Assembly: GCA_965243385.1 (NCBI GenBank)
Contig: CBDEUV010000002.1
Span: 5,580,001 to 5,644,000, forward strand
Direction of reading: 5' to 3'
Length of the DNA: 64,000 nucleotides
Source of the DNA: JANSYA01 sp965243385
GTDB lineage: Bacteria; Spirochaetota; Leptospiria; Leptospirales; Leptonemataceae
Numbering within the stretch: the stretch's first letter is position 1; every line of letters begins with the position of its first letter. The translations under genes and the position numbers were made by a program. A model generated the notes under the pieces. The model saw nothing but the letters and a program-made list of their open reading frames with translations. It made no database searches and was not told where the DNA came from. Shown piece after piece: positions 61,855 through 64,000 of the stretch.

Positions 61855-62871
61855 ATGCAGATCTACGTAAACGAACAAGAACTCGACGCGGAACTGACCG
61901 GAGAACAGAACCTGGCTCAGATTTACAACGCCGTCAGCGAATGGATCGCGGGGCACAACCGCTATATTCTCTCCATGCGCGTCGACTCCGAGGACGTATC
62001 GCTTTCCGGTCTTGATGACATCGGGATGGAGTCGGTCGGTCGGGTGGACTTTTACGTCGGTGACGAACTGGACATGGTGCTCACGACTCTGGGCGAACTG
62101 GATCGTTATGTCGATCAGATCGGCTCGACGCTGTACGAAAGCGAAGGCGTGGGCGAAAGCGATATCCTCAACTTAAACGAAGGCATGCAGTGGATCCGCC
62201 AGATCCTCTCGTCTTTTTCTTCGATTATGAATCTGGATCTCGGTTCGATGAGCGTGCTCGTTCCGGGCAGCGCCGGCTCCGAAGCCATCGATCGCATTCT
62301 CGAACGGCTGGACAAACGCATTCAGAACTTCGTACATCAAAACGGCCGCGAAGCGATCGAAGACTTTCTCGAAGACCTGCGCAGCTTTAAGTTCTTCGTG
62401 ATGAAGCTGGAGCTGCAGCTGCGCACGATGAACGCGCGCACCGACGAGCTGGTCGATTTGATCGAGCGCTTTGAAAAAGAAATCCCCGAGCTGACGAAGG
62501 GCATCGTTTCGATAAACGAAGGCTTCAATTCCGGCAAAGACCTTTCGGCGCTCGAAACTCTCGATCGCATTACCGAGCGACTGAATGAGTATATTTCCGC
62601 GCTCTTCGCGCTGGATTACCAGTTGCGCCGCGCGGGGGAAGACTCCCCCGAAGGTGCGCGCAGCCTGAAAGATATTCAGATCGGCGAGGTAAGCTTCCAC
62701 GCCGTCGCCACGGATCTTACCGGCATGCTCAAAGAACTCTCGGGCGCGCTCGAAGAGAACGACATCGTCGCCGCCGGCGATATTCTCGAATACGAGCTGA
62801 CTGAAAAGCTGGGCCTGTTGCAGCCGTATCTGACGGAAATTCGTCAATTAGTGCTTGCCATACGAGCCTGA
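61855..62871 (+). CDS. Hypothetical helical protein linked to fliD
   Basis: 338 residues, acidic, predicted helical with coiled-coil-like stretches ('GELDRYVDQIGSTLYESEGV', 'NARTDELVDLIERFEKEIPE'). No signal or membrane span. The N-terminal part ('QIYVNEQELDAELTGEQNLA') reads like a small beta domain. GGAGG-like purines lie just before the ATG at 61855. It follows fliD by 135 bp on the same strand, so a flagellar chaperone or assembly role is possible (inference). Confidence 0.8.
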   Translation: MQIYVNEQELDAELTGEQNLAQIYNAVSEWIAGHNRYILSMRVDSEDVSLSGLDDIGMESVGRVDFYVGDELDMVLTTLGELDRYVDQIGSTLYESEGVGESDILNLNEGMQWIRQILSSFSSIMNLDLGSMSVLVPGSAGSEAIDRILERLDKRIQNFVHQNGREAIEDFLEDLRSFKFFVMKLELQLRTMNARTDELVDLIERFEKEIPELTKGIVSINEGFNSGKDLSALETLDRITERLNEYISALFALDYQLRRAGEDSPEGARSLKDIQIGEVSFHAVATDLTGMLKELSGALEENDIVAAGDILEYELTEKLGLLQPYLTEIRQLVLAIRA

Positions 62872-62880
62872 ATTAAAGAT

Positions 62881-62907
62881 GCCGTGGCGTGCCCCTCCTG
62901 CCACGGC
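62881..62907. promoter_or_regulatory. Perfect 8-bp hairpin around the start of the next gene
   Basis: GCCGTGGC (62881-62888) and GCCACGGC (62900-62907) are exact reverse complements with an 11-base loop. The GTG chosen as start of the next gene (62889) is the first base group of the loop. The hairpin may end the upstream transcript or fold over the start codon. It lacks a T-run. Confidence 0.6.
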
Positions 62908-64000
62908 TGCTCAAAACATTTTATCGAACCGGCCTGAATTGTCTGCCGGTCGTCGCGGCCTCTGCCCGTCAGGACGCGAGCGTACTTTCCGACGATCTGG
63001 AGCTGGTCGGTTTCGCGCTGCGTTCCGAGCTGGACCAGTTTATGGCCGACCTCGACCGGGCCCGGGGAGACTTCGACGAGATCCCCCCGGAGATACTGGT
63101 TCGTGACCGGGTTCCCTCCGAGGCCATGCCCGGATTGCAAAACCGCGCGGAAATCCCGGTCATCGATCTGCGCGGCGAGCAGCTCGCCAACTGGAGCGAA
63201 GCTGGCTTTTTGAAAGCGCTGGCCGCCTTTCGGGAGAGCCGGGGAGTGCCGGCCCCGGAAGATGCGAAGGCCACATCGGCGGGCGGTCGCCGGGCGCTGG
63301 CGGACGGCCGTGGCGCTCGCAACGCTCCCATGACCTTCACCGCCCGCGCCGATGCCGGCGGAAAAGCGGCCGGGCGAGGCGCAGCCGATTCCTCCGAGTC
63401 TTTTGAAACCATCAGGGGCTCCGGGGACGGGTCCGGAGCGTCCGGGGCGAATCGCTGGCTTGGTGAGATTCTGCTCGCTGCTATGCCGTACGCGCTCTTC
63501 GCGACCGATCTGCAGGGCAATACGCTTTTTTATAATAGCCGCTTCGAAGAAGCCATACTTACCAAACGCGTACTCAAGAATTCCATTCGTCTGGCGGAGA
63601 CTTTTCTTTTAGAGCTTACCCGCACGCTGCTTGCCCGCTCCTTCGAAGAGGATCCGCTGCGCAAACAGCGCAACGCCCTGACCACGTACCACGAAGACCT
63701 GGATGTACGGGTGCGCGTTCAGAACCTGGAGCAGGACGGTCGCATTCAGGGCTACCTGTATATTTTCCTCGAACCGGGGGCCGGTGAATTATTTCACGAC
63801 TTGGCGGATCGCATCGGCCGCGGGCAGGGGCTCGAAGACGTGATGGATGACGTCGAAGGCCGCTTTATCTATCTGATGCTCGAGCGTCACGGGCAAAACG
63901 TTTCGCATACTGCCCGGGCGCTGAAGATCAAACGTTCCACCCTGCAAAACAAAATCAAACGCCTGCGGCTGGACGAGCGCTACAACCGCCGGATCGAAGG
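62889..64000 (+). CDS. PAS domain-containing Fis-type regulator, 3' end outside window
   Basis: At least 370 codons from a GTG at 62889, running off the window. The only other in-frame start before the conserved part is an ATG at 63042. A helical N-terminal region is followed by a PAS-like domain around residues 195-225 ('AMPYALFATDLQGNTLFYNS') and a Fis-type helix-turn-helix near the end ('GRFIYLMLERHGQNVSHTAR' then 'ALKIKRSTLQNKIKRL'). No AAA+ sigma-54 ATPase domain lies between. A DNA-binding regulator sensing a ligand or redox state is likely (inference). Confidence 0.85.
   Translation, partial: MPLLPRLLKTFYRTGLNCLPVVAASARQDASVLSDDLELVGFALRSELDQFMADLDRARGDFDEIPPEILVRDRVPSEAMPGLQNRAEIPVIDLRGEQLANWSEAGFLKALAAFRESRGVPAPEDAKATSAGGRRALADGRGARNAPMTFTARADAGGKAAGRGAADSSESFETIRGSGDGSGASGANRWLGEILLAAMPYALFATDLQGNTLFYNSRFEEAILTKRVLKNSIRLAETFLLELTRTLLARSFEEDPLRKQRNALTTYHEDLDVRVRVQNLEQDGRIQGYLYIFLEPGAGELFHDLADRIGRGQGLEDVMDDVEGRFIYLMLERHGQNVSHTARALKIKRSTLQNKIKRLRLDERYNRRIE

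Noticed and set aside
62855..63106. Frame overlapping the start of the PAS-Fis gene
   Set aside because: Its product is Arg/Ala-rich without motifs and lies out of frame with the PAS-Fis coding sequence that continues to the window end.

Overview
The window is a GC-rich chromosomal segment with dense coding and few large gaps. It most likely comes from a spirochaete of the Leptospirales (Leptospira/Leptonema/Turneriella relatives or an uncultivated cousin). The evidence is: flagellar genes scattered among housekeeping genes (fliD, a FlgF/FlgG-type rod protein, a FapA/DUF342 protein next to cheR); several lipoprotein signal peptides with relaxed lipoboxes alongside lgt; a 7TM-DISM receptor fused to a SpoIIE-type phosphatase; a DUF1820 protein; and many exported proteins I do not recognise. 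The genus is inference; no rRNA or tRNA gene was seen.

Layout. 1-3555: 3' end of the F1F0 ATP synthase operon (atpA-G-D-C). 3556-4108: non-coding, with an inverted CACGGAT-type repeat. 4109-10946: an accessory cluster of a very acidic repeat protein, a large acidic protein ending in two GAF domains and a GGDEF-like domain without its signature, a lipoprotein and a membrane protein. 11059-13328: thrC and an orphan HATPase protein. 13370-16202 (minus): a hypothetical gene, apaG, a histone-deacetylase-family hydrolase and a GNAT. 16284-23754: FapA-like protein, two unknowns, then cheR-yicC-gmk-miaA with overlapping ends. 23847-28434: hfq, an SPFH-like membrane protein, a sugar-1-phosphate nucleotidyltransferase with a Lys-rich leader, a 29-codon basic protein, a GerMN protein and a DUF6304-like protein. 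28459-31486 (minus): ATP-grasp enzyme and two methyltransferases with overlapping ends.

31610-32476: flagellar rod protein. 32635-34006: SbtA-type bicarbonate transporter with a convergent SbtB-like PII gene. 34189-37624: two aldo/keto reductases, a TetR regulator and an SDR, with a palindromic candidate operator. 37712-42455: a second HATPase paralogue, a lipoprotein, a membrane dipeptidase and a MATE exporter. 43093-43386: a histone H1-like lysine-repeat protein. 43737-53190: lipoproteins, DUF547, the 7TM-SpoIIE receptor, DUF2797, a STAS protein and two exported unknowns. 53273-58153 (minus): lgt, an M24B peptidase, folC and aroE. 58335-64000: a small membrane protein, a second CACGGAT element, DUF1820, fliD, an unknown protein linked to fliD, and a PAS/Fis regulator that runs off the end.

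Together the genes cover energy production, motility and chemotaxis (cheR, fliD, rod protein), a scattered partner-switching set (SpoIIE phosphatase, STAS protein, two HATPase proteins), RNA metabolism (hfq, miaA, yicC) and envelope biogenesis (lgt and several lipoproteins). The least explained parts are the acidic/GAF cluster, the ATP-grasp-methyltransferase operon, the HATPase family and the lysine-rich proteins.
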